A DNA stretch of 64,000 nucleotides from Conchocele bisecta (lineage: Eukaryota > Mollusca > Bivalvia > Lucinida > Thyasiridae): positions 5,478,036-5,542,035 of the forward strand of contig CM055267.1 in the NCBI GenBank assembly GCA_029237695.1. Reading direction: 5' to 3'. Below, in pieces: positions 1 through 11,023 of this stretch. Within the stretch, counting starts at the first letter, position 1. Each line of letters begins with the position of its first letter. Below the pieces are notes generated by a model that ran no database searches, was not told the DNA's origin, and saw only the letters and a program-made list of their open reading frames with translations. The translations under genes and the position numbers were made by a program.

Positions 1-489
1 TTCGCTAGGCAGCGCAGGGTAACCAATGTCTGCAAAGTTTCAAGTGCTCGAGTCTTTGATGATCTCAAATGTGATTTTGATTTTCTTTAGTTTGTACTGT
101 ATACTATACGGGGCATGGAGTTGGAGAATACGGGATCCAACCAGTTGGCCAATCCTTATATGACCTTGACCTTGACCTGTTGTATAGCTTTCTGACATAA
201 TATTTATAGCACGATGTTGTCATATCTGTCTATAATGTATTGCACCACTTTGTAGTACTTTCTCTGTCATATTATTTGCTGTATGTGTCAAACGGTCGAA
301 GTGATGAAACTGTAAGATGGCTGTACATACAAAGATGGCGGAGATGGCAACTCGATGTACCATATAGTATACAGTAACACAAACAATGATATGACAACAC
401 ATTGCATACATATTGCATGTACTTTTGAAAATATTTTATTCGTGTTTTCATCCATTTCAACCCTACACCACACTACAATTATAGTAAAT
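1..489. other. Non-coding flank, nothing recognised
   Basis: AT-rich sequence with only short chance reading frames on both strands. No splice-site-bounded coding segment, RNA gene or terminal inverted repeat was seen. It lies downstream of the PDCD2L stop codon. Confidence 0.5.
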
Positions 490-780
490 CACTCCTCCTT
501 AAACCACATTATATCAGGCTGCATTTGCTGGCTAACTGATCAGAAGGTAAAATTATAGTGAGTAGCTACTCCATAAGCCACGTTATATCATATGCTGGTA
601 TAACTGATCAGCAGGTACAAGTATAGCGAGTCACTATTGTATAAGCCACGTTATATCAGGCTGCATTTGCTGCACTAACTGATCAACAGCTACAAGTATA
701 ATGAGTCGCTACTCTATAAGCCACGTTAAATCTGGGTTGCATTTGCTGGCTAACTGATAAGCAGCTAAAGCTAGATAATC
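490..780. repeat. Tandem repeat of about 82 bp, 3.5 degenerate copies
   Basis: The phrases CATTTGCTGGCTAACTGATC and ATAAGCCACGTTATATCA recur with a spacing of roughly 60-85 bp. Copies have diverged by substitutions and by one short internal deletion in the second unit. No coding potential. Confidence 0.7.
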
Positions 781-1386
781 CGGTCTGTCTACGCATTAGG
801 GCCCCTATAAGTGATTTGAGAAACTTACAAAAATTTCCAAAAAATAAACACACGAACAGACAGATGGACAGACCAACACTTAAAAACAAAATAAACAGAC
901 GAACGGACGTACGATCAGTAGTGAGGGTAATGTATTACTAAGTAATGCCAAAAATAAACGGACAGACAGACGGAAGTATAGGGCGAAACCTATAGGGCGA
1001 AATATGCACGGCCGATTTTATGGCGATGTTATTCATGAAATACATGTATGGCGGCCGTGACACTTGCGCTAAAAAATCTTCGTACGACAGCCCAATACCT
1101 ATCGCAGACTTACGAGGAAAGTTACGAACTTCGCAAGAAAGTTCGCACGAAATTGACGTTAGTGAAACGGTAAAATGCGCCCAAGAAGTTCGTACGATAA
1201 TTTGTTATCGTAAGAAGTTTAGTGAAACGGGCCCCAGAATAGTAAGGGTTGTCAAACTATTGCTCTTGCATGCTAGCGCCTACAGCATGTGCGTGTGTCT
1301 GATGTCCCTGTATAGTGATGTCCCATCTGGGATCCTGTGTCGCTGCGCTGCCACTGCACAAATACCACCTTAACATGTTGTTTTTT

Positions 1387-2046
1387 ATGCCCCCGCCACC
1401 GAATGGTGAGGGGGGCATATAGTGTTACTGGCGTCCGTACGTACGTACGTACATACGTACGTACGTCCCGAAACCTTAACGCTCGGGTAAATGGCTTATA
1501 ATTTCTGTTTCCTTGCTCGGATCTGCTTCACATTTCACACACACATTGCTCCAATGCTCCGCTACTGCCCTGTGACAAATCCACATACGGCCCGCCCCCG
1601 CTAAGCCCAGGGTAAAGGTCACAGACTTGGTGCCTTCGAAACCTTAACACTCGGGTAAATGGCTTATAATTTCTGTTTCCTTGCTCCGATCTGCTTCACA
1701 TTTCACACACACATTGCTCCAATGCTCCTCTACTGCCCTGTGACAAATCCACATTCGTCCCGCCCCCGCTAAGCCCAGGGTCAAAGTCACAGACTTGGTG
1801 CATTCGAAACCTTAACACTCGGGTAAATGGCTTATAATTTCTGTTTCCTTGCTCGGATCTGCTTCACATTTGACACACACATTGCTCCACTGCTCCTCTA
1901 CTGCCCTGTGACAAATCAACATTCATCCCGCCCCCGCTAAGCCCAGGGTAAAGGTCACAGACTTGGTGCATTCGAAAACCTTAACGCTCGGGTAAATGGC
2001 TTATAATCAAATATGCCTCGTTTTCTTTGGCTGCCAGTGGGGGCAT
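1387..2046. mobile_element. Hairpin-ended non-autonomous element with 168-bp tandem core (pearl/Helentron-like)
   Basis: The left end is a hairpin (1387-1418) with arms ATGCCCCC and GGGGGCAT. It is followed at once by an ACGT-type microsatellite (1434-1466). A 168-bp unit then starts at 1469, 1637, 1805 and 1973 (three full copies and one truncated copy). The right end carries TGGGGGCAT, the complement of the hairpin arm, giving asymmetric inverted ends. There is no open reading frame. The same architecture recurs at 9174, 18841, 28701 and 59417. Assignment to pearl or Helentron-type elements is by architecture only. Confidence 0.7.
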
Positions 2047-2935
2047 TCGTGTGCCGACAGGCCACATTTCTAGTTTATATTTATTTTCTTTTTAGTCACA
2101 AACATACATGTTATATAATAGGAAATATATACATGTGTTGTCACTGGAGTGTACAAGACAGCAGGGTACCTTACAATACCTTACCTACAAATCGCACCTT
2201 AACATGTTTGTCAGGAACTGTTCCATTCAGTGACTGTAGTACTCATTGTTGTCAGCCAAGATAGACTAAGGTCCGTGGGATACTGCATTGTTGGTTGCAG
2301 ACGCTATAACATCCCTTTTATCATTGGAGGCCCATTTCACATACAAGTGAAATAAAAGTTGATGGTATTCGTTGTAAAGAGCTATTTAATAAAATATGAA
2401 ATAGTTACAATTACTATGGTGTTTACCTCGTACATCAAAGTCCCGTAATCCAAATATTTCATTAGGGTTCACTAGCAGATAAAATTCCCTTAGGACATGT
2501 GTAACCAGTATAGATCCTGATTATCATATGTAGTTGTTTCGGCTAAGTTTGTGCATTTGCCAATTCATGTCAGTTTTTGCATCCATATAGAATAAAACAA
2601 TTTTGTGGACAACTTGCAATAGGCTTGGTTAAAATTATTGGATTTTGAATATATTTTGGAAAGACACACAAATTAATACAGCACGACTGCCACACCCATC
2701 TTTGTGACCTTCCTCTAATAATGGGCTTTTGGTGGTGGTTTTTGACTTTCATAGCAATTAAATGTTCTCACTGCTGATTTCTAAACTTAAGTAGGGAAAT
2801 TGTAACAACAAGTTATTAGCCCGTAGCAGGGATGAGGAAGTGGTTAAAATATCCATAATTGTGTTTAGAAACCACAAGAAATTCAGAGAAATAAAATTGC
2901 CACGAACATCAAAATATGCCCCTAAATTCACATTA
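2047..2935. other. Unique-looking non-coding sequence
   Basis: AT-rich with short frames only. No repeat, inverted terminus or exon-like segment was recognised. Confidence 0.45.
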
Positions 2936-3100
2936 TTAGTTTGTTTATTGGTGTTATAGGCCGGGCCAATGGGTTCAATGCCGTATCCCTGCTGCATTGG
3001 GTGGAAAATCCCGAAATCAGAACGGAATATTTACATCAAGAAAAAATATATTCAGCCCTGAAAGTAGAATAACCGACCTGGTGCTAAAAGTAATAGAGGA
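2936..3100 (-). repeat. SINE-like repeat, truncated copy
   Basis: Reading the minus strand, this is the 3' half of a dispersed repeat. It includes the blocks around 'ATATATTTTTTC', 'GGGATTTTCC', 'AATGCAGCAGG' and the terminal 'AACACCAATAAACAAAC' tail. Other copies lie at 3118, 3761, 13849, 25033 and 60575. The AAAC-type tail suggests LINE-mobilised retroposition. Confidence 0.65.
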
Positions 3101-3117
3101 AGGCTACTTAGATGAAT

Positions 3118-3240
3118 GAAATATTCCGTTCTGTTTTTGGTATTTTCCCCCCAATGCAGCAGGTTAAATGTGGGATTGAACCCGCTGACCTGGCGTTAAA
3201 TGACCTTAGCTGTTGATAGGAGTTAAACACCAATAAATCT
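3118..3240 (+). repeat. SINE-like repeat, second truncated copy in inverted orientation
   Basis: This is the same 3' half as the copy at 2936-3100 but on the plus strand, ending TTAAACACCAATAAA. The two copies lie head to head with fewer than 20 bp between them, so the pair forms an imperfect inverted repeat of about 300 bp. Confidence 0.65.
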
Positions 3241-3246
3241 ACAGTC

Positions 3247-3339
3247 AACATGGTGTCATATTGCCCATCTGAATCTATATTCACACACGGGGTGCAGCTG
3301 AGGGGATATAGTTTCAGATAGGCAATATGACACCATGTT
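3247..3339. other. 27-bp-stem hairpin
   Basis: The arms 3247-3273 and 3313-3339 are reverse complements with a single mismatch over 27 nt, separated by a 39-nt loop. If transcribed from the minus strand the mismatch becomes a G:U pair. The size fits either a pre-miRNA-like hairpin or the remnant of a small fold-back element. Nothing in the sequence decides between them. Confidence 0.75.
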
Positions 3340-3340
3340 A

Positions 3341-3705
3341 AACTAGAGGGTTTTCAGACAAAAACATGTTTCATGACTGTAGCTCAAAAAGTTTTTCAGT
3401 TGTGTGCGACGCAAGTTGAAAATCGCCACTGTTCACTATAAAGTCAAGGGCCATAACTCTGCAAATACTGGATGAATCTGCATCTAAGAACAAAGGCGCG
3501 CAACTTCACATGATGACAAATATTTTTACGGTTTCATGACTGCGAATACTGGATGAATCTGCATCTAAAACCCCAGGTGCGTAACTACACATGTTGACAA
3601 ATATTCCTGTAAGATTTCGCCACTCTAACTAAATACTTTTGGAGAAACGAGTGATACAAATTTTGTGATGGACGAACAGACGGACGGACAACTATGCCAA
3701 AAACA
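3341..3705. repeat. Pearl-like degenerate repeat with ACGG microsatellite
   Basis: The segment around 'AATACTGGATGAATCTGCAT' occurs at about 3465 and 3543, and a third related copy lies at 4866-4985. A GGACGGAC microsatellite follows at 3672. This resembles the tandem cores of the hairpin-ended elements elsewhere in the window, but clear termini were not identified. Confidence 0.5.
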
Positions 3706-3760
3706 ATATGTCTCCCCATAATGGCACTAATGTATTTGTCATATCGCACTTAATATATAT

Positions 3761-4150
3761 GTGGGTGGCAGGTTGGAGTATGCGATGGGTAATTTAACAA
3801 TGGGGGTTCATCCTTACCGGAATTCCGACTCGAGACCTGGTTTGGCCCTCACATACGTCTTTGGCATTTTGTATGTGACAGTTGAATCTGGTTATACCCC
3901 TTATGTGTGTAATACGATTATTCGTAATCCTATTATTGGGGAAGGGGCCAAGTGACTTGGTGTGGTATGGTCCGGTTATTCTAATTTCAGGGCTGAATAT
4001 ATTTATTTCTCGATATAAATATTCCGTTCTGATTTGGGGATTTTCCCCCCCAATGCAGCAGGTTAAAATGGGATCGAACCCGTTTGCCCGGCCATACATG
4101 ACCTTAGCTGTTGATAGGCCGTTAAACACCAATAAACAAACAAACAAACT
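3761..4150 (+). repeat. SINE-like retroposon, nearly full length
   Basis: The 5' part has box-A-like TGGCAGGTTGG and box-B-like GGTTCATCC, suggesting a weak tRNA-derived head. The body has the conserved blocks GGGCTGAATATA and AATGCAGCAGG. The 3' end is AACACCAATAAACAAAC followed by an AAAC tail and an AT microsatellite. Eight related copies or fragments occur in the window. The tRNA-derived origin is an inference from box-like motifs only. Confidence 0.65.
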
Positions 4151-4508
4151 TAATATATATATATATTTGTACAGGTATAACTTTGTAGAAATATGGCGCA
4201 AAACGGCACGGATTAATGGTGATAAGAATATCACCTGGCGTCATCCTTGCATAAACAAACTAATTGTTAATAACTAGACAATTCTGGCACGATTATAAAA
4301 ATTTAACTTTGTTTTCTTACATAATTTCCAGCCTCTACAGCTATGTTTCAGAAATGATGTTTTGTTTTGTCACTCACTGTTCCTTGACCCGCTGCCAGTT
4401 TGATTTGAGCCATGTTGACGGGCTTGCCTGCCAATATGATCCAAAACGCGAAAAACTTAAGATGTGATCTCTGTAGTGTTCGCTGTTGATGTGACGTTGT
4501 CTTGTGTA

Positions 4509-4636
4509 TCAGTGGTAGAGGTGCTGGTCAGGGTCTGGCTGCAGCACAATCTGCTCCTGTCTGTAGTGATCCCCATCCTGCCAGCAGCTCGCCTTACACG
4601 AGTACACAAGTACGGTACCAAACTCCACGGCCGTAA
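4509..4636 (-). CDS. PDCD2L: PDCD2L terminal coding exon
   Basis: This is the last coding exon of programmed cell death 2-like, a PDCD2/TSR4-family protein linked in other animals to cytosolic ribosomal-protein handling and ribosome biogenesis. On the minus strand an acceptor (TTGTTACAG) precedes a frame reading TAVEFGTVLVYSCKASCW and ending QHLYH-stop at 4511-4509. The VEFGT-VLVY-C...CW signature is the C-terminal hallmark of the PDCD2_C domain. Entry phase 2 matches the exit phase 1 of the exon at 13256-13407, so the join codon is G|TT (Val). There is no in-frame ATG here, so an ATG-based ORF search would miss it. No polyadenylation signal was recognised close downstream. Confidence 0.9.
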
Positions 4637-5282
4637 CTGTAACAACCATCGACTGTCATTAAATTTACCACATTGAAGCAAAATCAGGATGGTCAGTCAA
4701 ACTTAAGAGACAAATTGTGCTGCCATAATAACTACTAAAGTTTTATGTTCAGTCTACAATGTAATATGCAGATTGATTGAAAAGAGATTTAACTCGAAAA
4801 CTGTAAAACAAAATGCCACCACTAGTAAAGGGGGAGATAATCCATTACCCAGGGTCGAATAAAAAACTCTGCGAATACTGAACGAGTCCGCATCTAAAAC
4901 CCCAGATGCGCAACTTCACATGTAGACAAATATTCCTGTAAAATTTTGCGACTAACTCAAATACTTTTGGACACAAATAGATGGGGACGACACAATACAC
5001 CAAGATGTATTTCAAGTCAGATATTGTTCTACTTTTACCAACATTCTCAAAATGTACATAAGCTATGGCTGACGTGTACACTTTTCCTAGACACTACTGT
5101 GCTATATGTAAATACATATGGGCCAGACATACTCTCCCCATAGGAAGCTCCACTGCACTATTGTAATAGTGTCTAATAATAGAGCATAGTAGTGGGTATA
5201 TATGGTATGTATTGTGTGTGCGGTTGGACAGGTAATAGTGACGCACTGCGTCATTTCCTGTGTATGATGCTATATATAGGAC

Positions 5283-5490
5283 GCTGTTTTGAACTTTAAT
5301 AGCACTTTGTGATATCACCCATTCAAATCGGTGATATCACCTATTCGAAAAAATGATATCGCCAATTCAGAATTAATGGGTGATATCACCCTTTCAAATA
5401 GGTGATATCACCCATTCGAATCGGTGATATCATGTATTCAAATCGATGATATCACCGATTCAAAACGAATAGATGATATCACCCATTCGA
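5283..5490. repeat. GGTGATATCACC palindromic satellite, left block
   Basis: About ten near-20-bp units of the self-complementary motif GGTGATATCACC joined by CATTCGAAT-like linkers. Further units lie at 5697-5740. The left edge (TTTAATAGCACTTTGTGATA) is the inverse of the right edge of the block at 8362-8845. Confidence 0.8.
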
Positions 5491-5981
5491 ATGGATGGTG
5501 TTTCAAATGCAATAACAGGTAAAACTGGCTGATGGCTTGTACACGTTAAGATGGCCGACATGGAAACTCCATGTACTGTGTAGGATATAGTAAGAAGAGA
5601 ATGTTCACATGTATGTTATGCTTATATATCCCATCACATTTACGAATCAATTATGCACGACTCATTAGATGATCAGGGGCCCCACGGGTCCTTAATCGGT
5701 GATATCACTGAATCGAATACATGATATCACCCATTGGAATGGATATTGATATGCACCGGCATATATGACTTACCTCCCATTATTAAGTTGTCCATCAGTG
5801 TTGATGTGGACCTCAGGAACTACTAACACTCTTGACTGTTGTAAATTATATTCCATGTTATGTCGGTATGACAAGCAGTGAAGTGTAAGCATGTGTGTGC
5901 GCCTGGAATTCGTACTCAGACCCAGCACACACCTTAAAACATCACGGTCTTGTCTGAATTCATTGTCACTATCACGGGTGT

Positions 5982-6628
5982 CAGAGGTTCCGTCGACTGG
6001 AGGTTTCGTCAACTGAGAGGTTTCGTCAACTCGGCGTCTGGTTCGTCAATTAGGCAATTAAGAGTAAAACTCGATAATGACCGGCACGTGCCATACAACT
6101 ATGATCAGATAATTGATGGTCATTAAGTGGACATTAATGACAGATATTTGTTGCTATTTTAAAGTAGGTTTAGTTGTATATGGGCATTTAATGGCAGATA
6201 TTTGCAAATATTTGTTGATGTTTCAAAGTATGTTTAGTTGTATATGGGCATTTAATGGCAGATATTTGTTGTATATGGACATTTAATGGCATATATTTTA
6301 ATATGTTTCAGCGCTTGTACAGTTGACATGGATCAGGCAAAAAGCAGTCAATTAGCTTGAGTGAATCATAATTAATCATCACAAATTAACTAATTGAATC
6401 ATGATTAATCATCACAAATTAACTGATCGGTCATTTGACGGTAATACTTACTAAACGATCAAAGGTCAACTACTTGATGAAAGTGCGAAAGTCAATTAGC
6501 CGATGTGTGATAAATACCATTCAACTATAATCGCCTAATTGACGAACCGGTAACCAGTTGACGGAATCACTCGACTTTTCACTCTATTTTGCCTAATTGA
6601 CGAAACCTCCAGTTGACGGAACCTCCTG
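5982..6628. mobile_element. MITE-like element with GGTTTCGTCAA inverted repeats
   Basis: The left end (CAGAGGTTCCGTCGACTGG, then AGGTTTCGTCAA) and the complement of the right end (CAGGAGGTTCCGTCAACTGG, then AGGTTTCGTCAA) match over more than 30 bp with few differences. The interior (about 560 bp) has no coding frame. Two short tandem patches occur inside: a TTTAATGGCAGATATTTG motif at 6190-6290 and an AATCATGATTAATCATC motif near 6365-6420. No convincing target duplication was found, so the superfamily is undetermined. Confidence 0.65.
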
Positions 6629-7089
6629 AATCCCACTAGCATATGCTTCCAATTTGCGCACCTGTTGTATCCGTGTTCAATATTCAGCCATTCCAAAGTC
6701 CATCATTTTAGCCTTAGATGCAAAACCACGCTTGCTGTCAGATAATTTGCTTTCAACCACATCATTTCGTCAAATGGCCCACGCCTAACCATCTCAGAAA
6801 GCAATTTAATTGAGAAAACGTGCCTTCATTCTCAGCAATAGAAATAATCCACATTTCGTCAGCCATCTTGTTCGCTGCGTTCTGGGATTGTTAATTTGAC
6901 GACACGAAGTGACTTTCAAAGCCCAACAATGAAGCGTTCTTTCAACAATGCTTTTCTGGTATATAATCATAGGTTTATTTGTACTGTCAGAAAAGTATTA
7001 CTTATTAATACTTTTCTGTCTTTATCGATGAAATATGCGTCTTGGTGCGTTTCGTAACAGGCGAGTTGGGCGGTTTGTAATATTGTAGA

Positions 7090-7345
7090 CCGCACGCGAG
7101 TGGCCAATATTGCCTGGCCGCTCGCGAGATCGCCCTGGCAACTTATACGTCAGCGGCCAATTGTTTTGGGTCGTTCACATTTTCTGGCCGGTCTCGAGAT
7201 CTTCACGTGAGCGGCCAACTTTTAGTGGCCGCTCCGACCCAAAAGTGGCCGTTGTGACCACAAATTATTGACCGCTGGCCGTTGTGACCGAAAATTGGAC
7301 GTTGGCCGCTGCGACCACAAATTAGTGGCTGTTGGCCGCCGGCCA
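7090..7345. repeat. TGGCCGTTGTGACC degenerate tandem repeat
   Basis: Short GC-richer units containing TGGCCG and GTGACCACAAATTA recur six to eight times with irregular spacing. The block stands out in an AT-rich surrounding. No function is visible. Confidence 0.5.
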
Positions 7346-8361
7346 ACCCATGGGTATAAAAGAACCCCAAATTTTTCTGTTGATTCATTCTGACTTTTGG
7401 CTTTTCAGAAACTAACACCTCCACGCAAATTTCGTGAGAAAAATGTATCCCATCAATTCCACAGTAAGATCATTATAACATCATCCTCGTAGCAAGTAAA
7501 TTTACATTTAGGCATAAATAAGTCTTCAGAATCGCTTTGGACATTATTTACGGCGACATATATTACACCGTCTTATCCTGTTATAGAATGATTAATACAC
7601 ATAGATACGTGTATTCACCGCAGTGCTAGGTGGCTAAATTTCATATTAAATATTTTGTTTAAACCAGCCCGGCACAGAACTATCTTTACATTAATTACGG
7701 GTTTGTGACTTCGCGCGGTACTAACAAATTATAATGTGTTCGTATGCTACCGAAGTGTGACCGTGATATTATGTTAGCACCATGCATTAGGAGTGTCTGA
7801 CAATTTCAAGATAAGTTTGGCAGAATCAGTTTCCATTCTTCATGCCATTTTATTGTGTAACTAAAACATGACTATAAATATATAATGCATTTGAATCATC
7901 TTCATTTGTTTCACTAAAACAAGATATTGGATACTTTTAGTGAACACGCATGCGAAACAATTGTGTTGTCCATGTATCTGCCATTCACCGTCAGTTACCA
8001 GCTTATTAAATTGTTATAATTCAACCGGCTACTTGTGAATTCCCAGCGGTCCTACTGAGTGGTGTCGCATCCCACATCCAGTAGAGAACCACAAGGACAG
8101 CAGTCCGAGTAATAACGCACAGGTTGCCGGCTTGTAGTTTGATTGCTGTACTTCTCACTACATGATACTACCAGGCAATCAGACCAAAGTAAAGCAATCA
8201 GACAAACTCAGCCCTCAGCGCGTGCCTTGGTGACGGAGTAGTCCACAGTCCAAGGGCCAAGGAGGCACTTTTAACGTCTGTTACAAAATCATACAGCGGC
8301 TCTGCCCGACCAAAAGAGGATCATAACAGTATAGGGTGCACGCCCCATAGCCGGCGCGTAA

Positions 8362-8845
8362 CAATATCACCTATTTGAATGGGTGATATCACCTACTCGA
8401 ATGGGTGCAGAAAGTGCTATTAAAGTCTGAAACGGCGCCAATTCAGAATGCATGGGTGATATCACCCTTTCGATTAGGTGATATCACTAATTTGAATGGG
8501 TGATATCATGCATTTGAATAGGTGATATCACCCATTCCTTTTTAATCGGTGATATCACCAATTCGAAAGGATGATATCACCGATTCGAAAGGATCATATC
8601 ACCAATTTGAAAGGGTGATATCATCAATTCATTTTGAATGGGTGATATCATCCATTCAAATAGGTGGTATCACCCATTCAAATGGGTGATATCACACATT
8701 CAGATCTGAATAGGTGATATCACCCATTCAAAATCACCCATTCAAATGGGTGATATCACCTATTTGAATGGGTAATATCACCTATTCGAATGTTGGTGAC
8801 ATCACAAAGTGCTATTAAAGTCCAAAACGGCGCCCCATAGCTATA
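8362..8845. repeat. GGTGATATCACC palindromic satellite, right block
   Basis: Around 18-20 units of the same palindromic motif as at 5283, with linkers CATTCGAAT or CATTTGAAT. An internal copy of the edge sequence AAAGTGCTATTAAAGTC lies at 8412. The outer right edge is AAAGTGCTATTAAAGTCC, inverted relative to the edge of the left block. The two blocks therefore face each other across about 2.9 kb. Confidence 0.8.
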
Positions 8846-9173
8846 TGCAATGGTGATTTGTGTTGTTAAAAACTGTCCAGAAAATGGACATATTTTACAG
8901 TTTGGTGTAATAAAATTCATAGGCATCCGTTCTCTTGACTTTTCTATGTATGATTAGCTAAATTATATCATATGTTCTACTTCCCATTGTCAGTTCTTTG
9001 TCAAACGCAAGATGGGAAACTGGCTGATGGCTAGAATACACAAAATACATAGATTATCTCCAAAAGTTTCTATTTGATATGATATTTGTGAAATGAGCCA
9101 AGCATGTGTGGCATAATTTGATGGCAAGTTTCATAAATTTTATATCAACTAGAGAAAGTGAGCAGGGCTCGCG

Positions 9174-9838
9174 TATACCCCGGCCGCCGCCTGGACCGAC
9201 AAACAAAAACTTTTAACGCAATTATTTAAAAAGCTTTAACGCAAATATTTAAAAAACTTTAACGCAAATGTCTAAGTAATTTAACCTTCACCTTGGCCAT
9301 GAAGGCCGCATGGGTTTGCAGTCATTCCGATTTACCATTGAAGAGATAATGGATACCCGAAAACTTTAACGCAAATCTAACGGACACAAAGTAATTTGAC
9401 CTTGACATGAAGGCCGCGTGGGTGTGGTATGGAATGAAAATATGGATGATGATAAGGAAGTATATGAAGTTTGAAGTTGATCCGACTTACCGTTGCAGAG
9501 ATAATGGGTACCCGAAAACTTTAACACAAATCTTACGGATGCAAATTTCTAAGTAATTTGACTTACCGTTGCAGAGATAATGGGTACCCGAAAACTTTAA
9601 CGCAAATCTTTTGAAGTAATTTGACCTTGACCTTGGACATGAAGACCATATGAGTGTGGTATGGAATGAAAATATGGATGACGATATGAAGTATATGAAG
9701 TTTGAGGTCAATCTGATTTACCGTTACAGAGATAATCGGCACCCAAAAGCTTTAACGTGGACAGACGGACGGACAAACGGACGTACAGAATTACGAAAAC
9801 TATATACCCCTCGACATACTTCGTATGCTGGGGGTATA
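9174..9838. mobile_element. Hairpin-ended non-autonomous element, second family
   Basis: The left end is TATACCCCGGCCG. The right end is a hairpin (9803-9838) with arms TATACCCC and GGGGTATA, preceded by an ACGG microsatellite (9759-9785). The core is a tandem repeat of about 100-250 bp containing ACTTTAACGCAAAT and TAATTTGACCTTGACC blocks. It shares architecture but not core sequence with the element at 1387. Confidence 0.7.
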
Positions 9839-10267
9839 CATATTGGCATACCATATATTTCATGTGTGAAGAGTACATACAAGGGGAGTTCAATACATTC
9901 CAGTAAAAGTCCTGTAACTCATTTTTAAGTGAATTGTCGAAAAACTCGCGTGATTTGCAGATGTAAATATTTTCTTCAATTGGGCATGTAGTTTACCGAA
10001 ACTCATTTATGCAAAACTGAAGACCGATAACCATAGTAACAACATGTTCTGTGACCCGGCGCACTTGCAGCGTTAAGAATAGCTTTTTGACAAAAAATTG
10101 ACGTTTTCGATTAATTGAAAATGGCACAGTATGAAAACCAATTAGACTTCTATTATAAGTTTGTCATGCAGTAATCACTAATGTAATATACATAATTTGG
10201 TGACGTCAAAATAATTTTCTGATGGCATGCATCAATCTCATGGACACCATCTTTGATGCTGTACAAA

Positions 10268-10960
10268 ATGGCCAGCGAACAGAGAAATTCAATAAAATGT
10301 TGTGCCATGTTGGGTAAATATCGCAAAGAAACCATTGACATGATGACCCGTGCCTATGGTGACGACTGTATGTCAACATGCAGGATAAACGAGTGGTTCA
10401 GGCGGGCCGTCATGTTGACGCCACAACGTCAAACATCATCGATGAAATTCCGTCGCGTCTACAACATGATAGGAAGTTATCCCTATCTGAACTTGCTGAT
10501 GACATGCATATGTGTGTAAGATCGGCTTACATTATTACTATAAACCATTTAGGTATGTGTTTTGTGTGTGCCCGCTGGATACCGAGGTTATTAACCTCAG
10601 GCATGCGATATCCAAGAAGCGTCAACATCTCGACGGAAGGAATGTGGTGTTTCACCAAGACGATACACCCGCATAGGAGTGCTGTCGTGCAGGCGACGAT
10701 CGAGAAACTGGGGTTTAAAATATTGGAGCATGACCCATACTCTCCAGATTTGACCCTTGCAGACTTTTTTCTATTTCCGCGGCAGAAAAGTATGCTCCGG
10801 GGCATCAAATATACTGGAAAGTCAGAAGTGTGCGCCGCGGTGTAGGGCGCACTACTCAGTTCAAGATAGAGGATTTTCAAGGTGCATTTGTGAGCTGGGT
10901 TGTGAGTCACCAGAAGTGTGTAAGGTGTCGGGGACAATACTTCGAGAATGAATAACATAT
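10268..10960 (+). pseudogene. Mariner-type transposase relic
   Basis: A broken Tc1/mariner (DD34D-like) transposase. The N-terminal helix-turn-helix region reads MASEQRNSIKCCAMLGKYRK and then AYGDDCMSTCRINEWF, as in mariner/SETMAR-type proteins. A frameshift follows, then a frame reading LSLSELADDMHM and VCARWIPRLLT. The second catalytic block (FHQDD, about 10650) and the third (HDPYSPDL...DFFLFPR, about 10730-10780) are present. The segment that should carry the first catalytic Asp is missing through an internal deletion near 10640, and a 2-nt loss follows the FHQDD block. Terminal inverted repeats were not identified. It is clearly inactive. Confidence 0.85.
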
Positions 10961-11023
10961 AGACAATCAATATGACAGGTATGCGCATGTTAGCTTGAAA
11001 CACTCATAACATTCTGTATTCCA

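Noticed and set aside
1020..1373. 117-codon plus-strand frame
   Set aside because: The sequence consists of short repeated AAGTTCGTACGA and TTTAGTGAAACGGGCC motifs typical of a decayed MITE. No domain or splice context.
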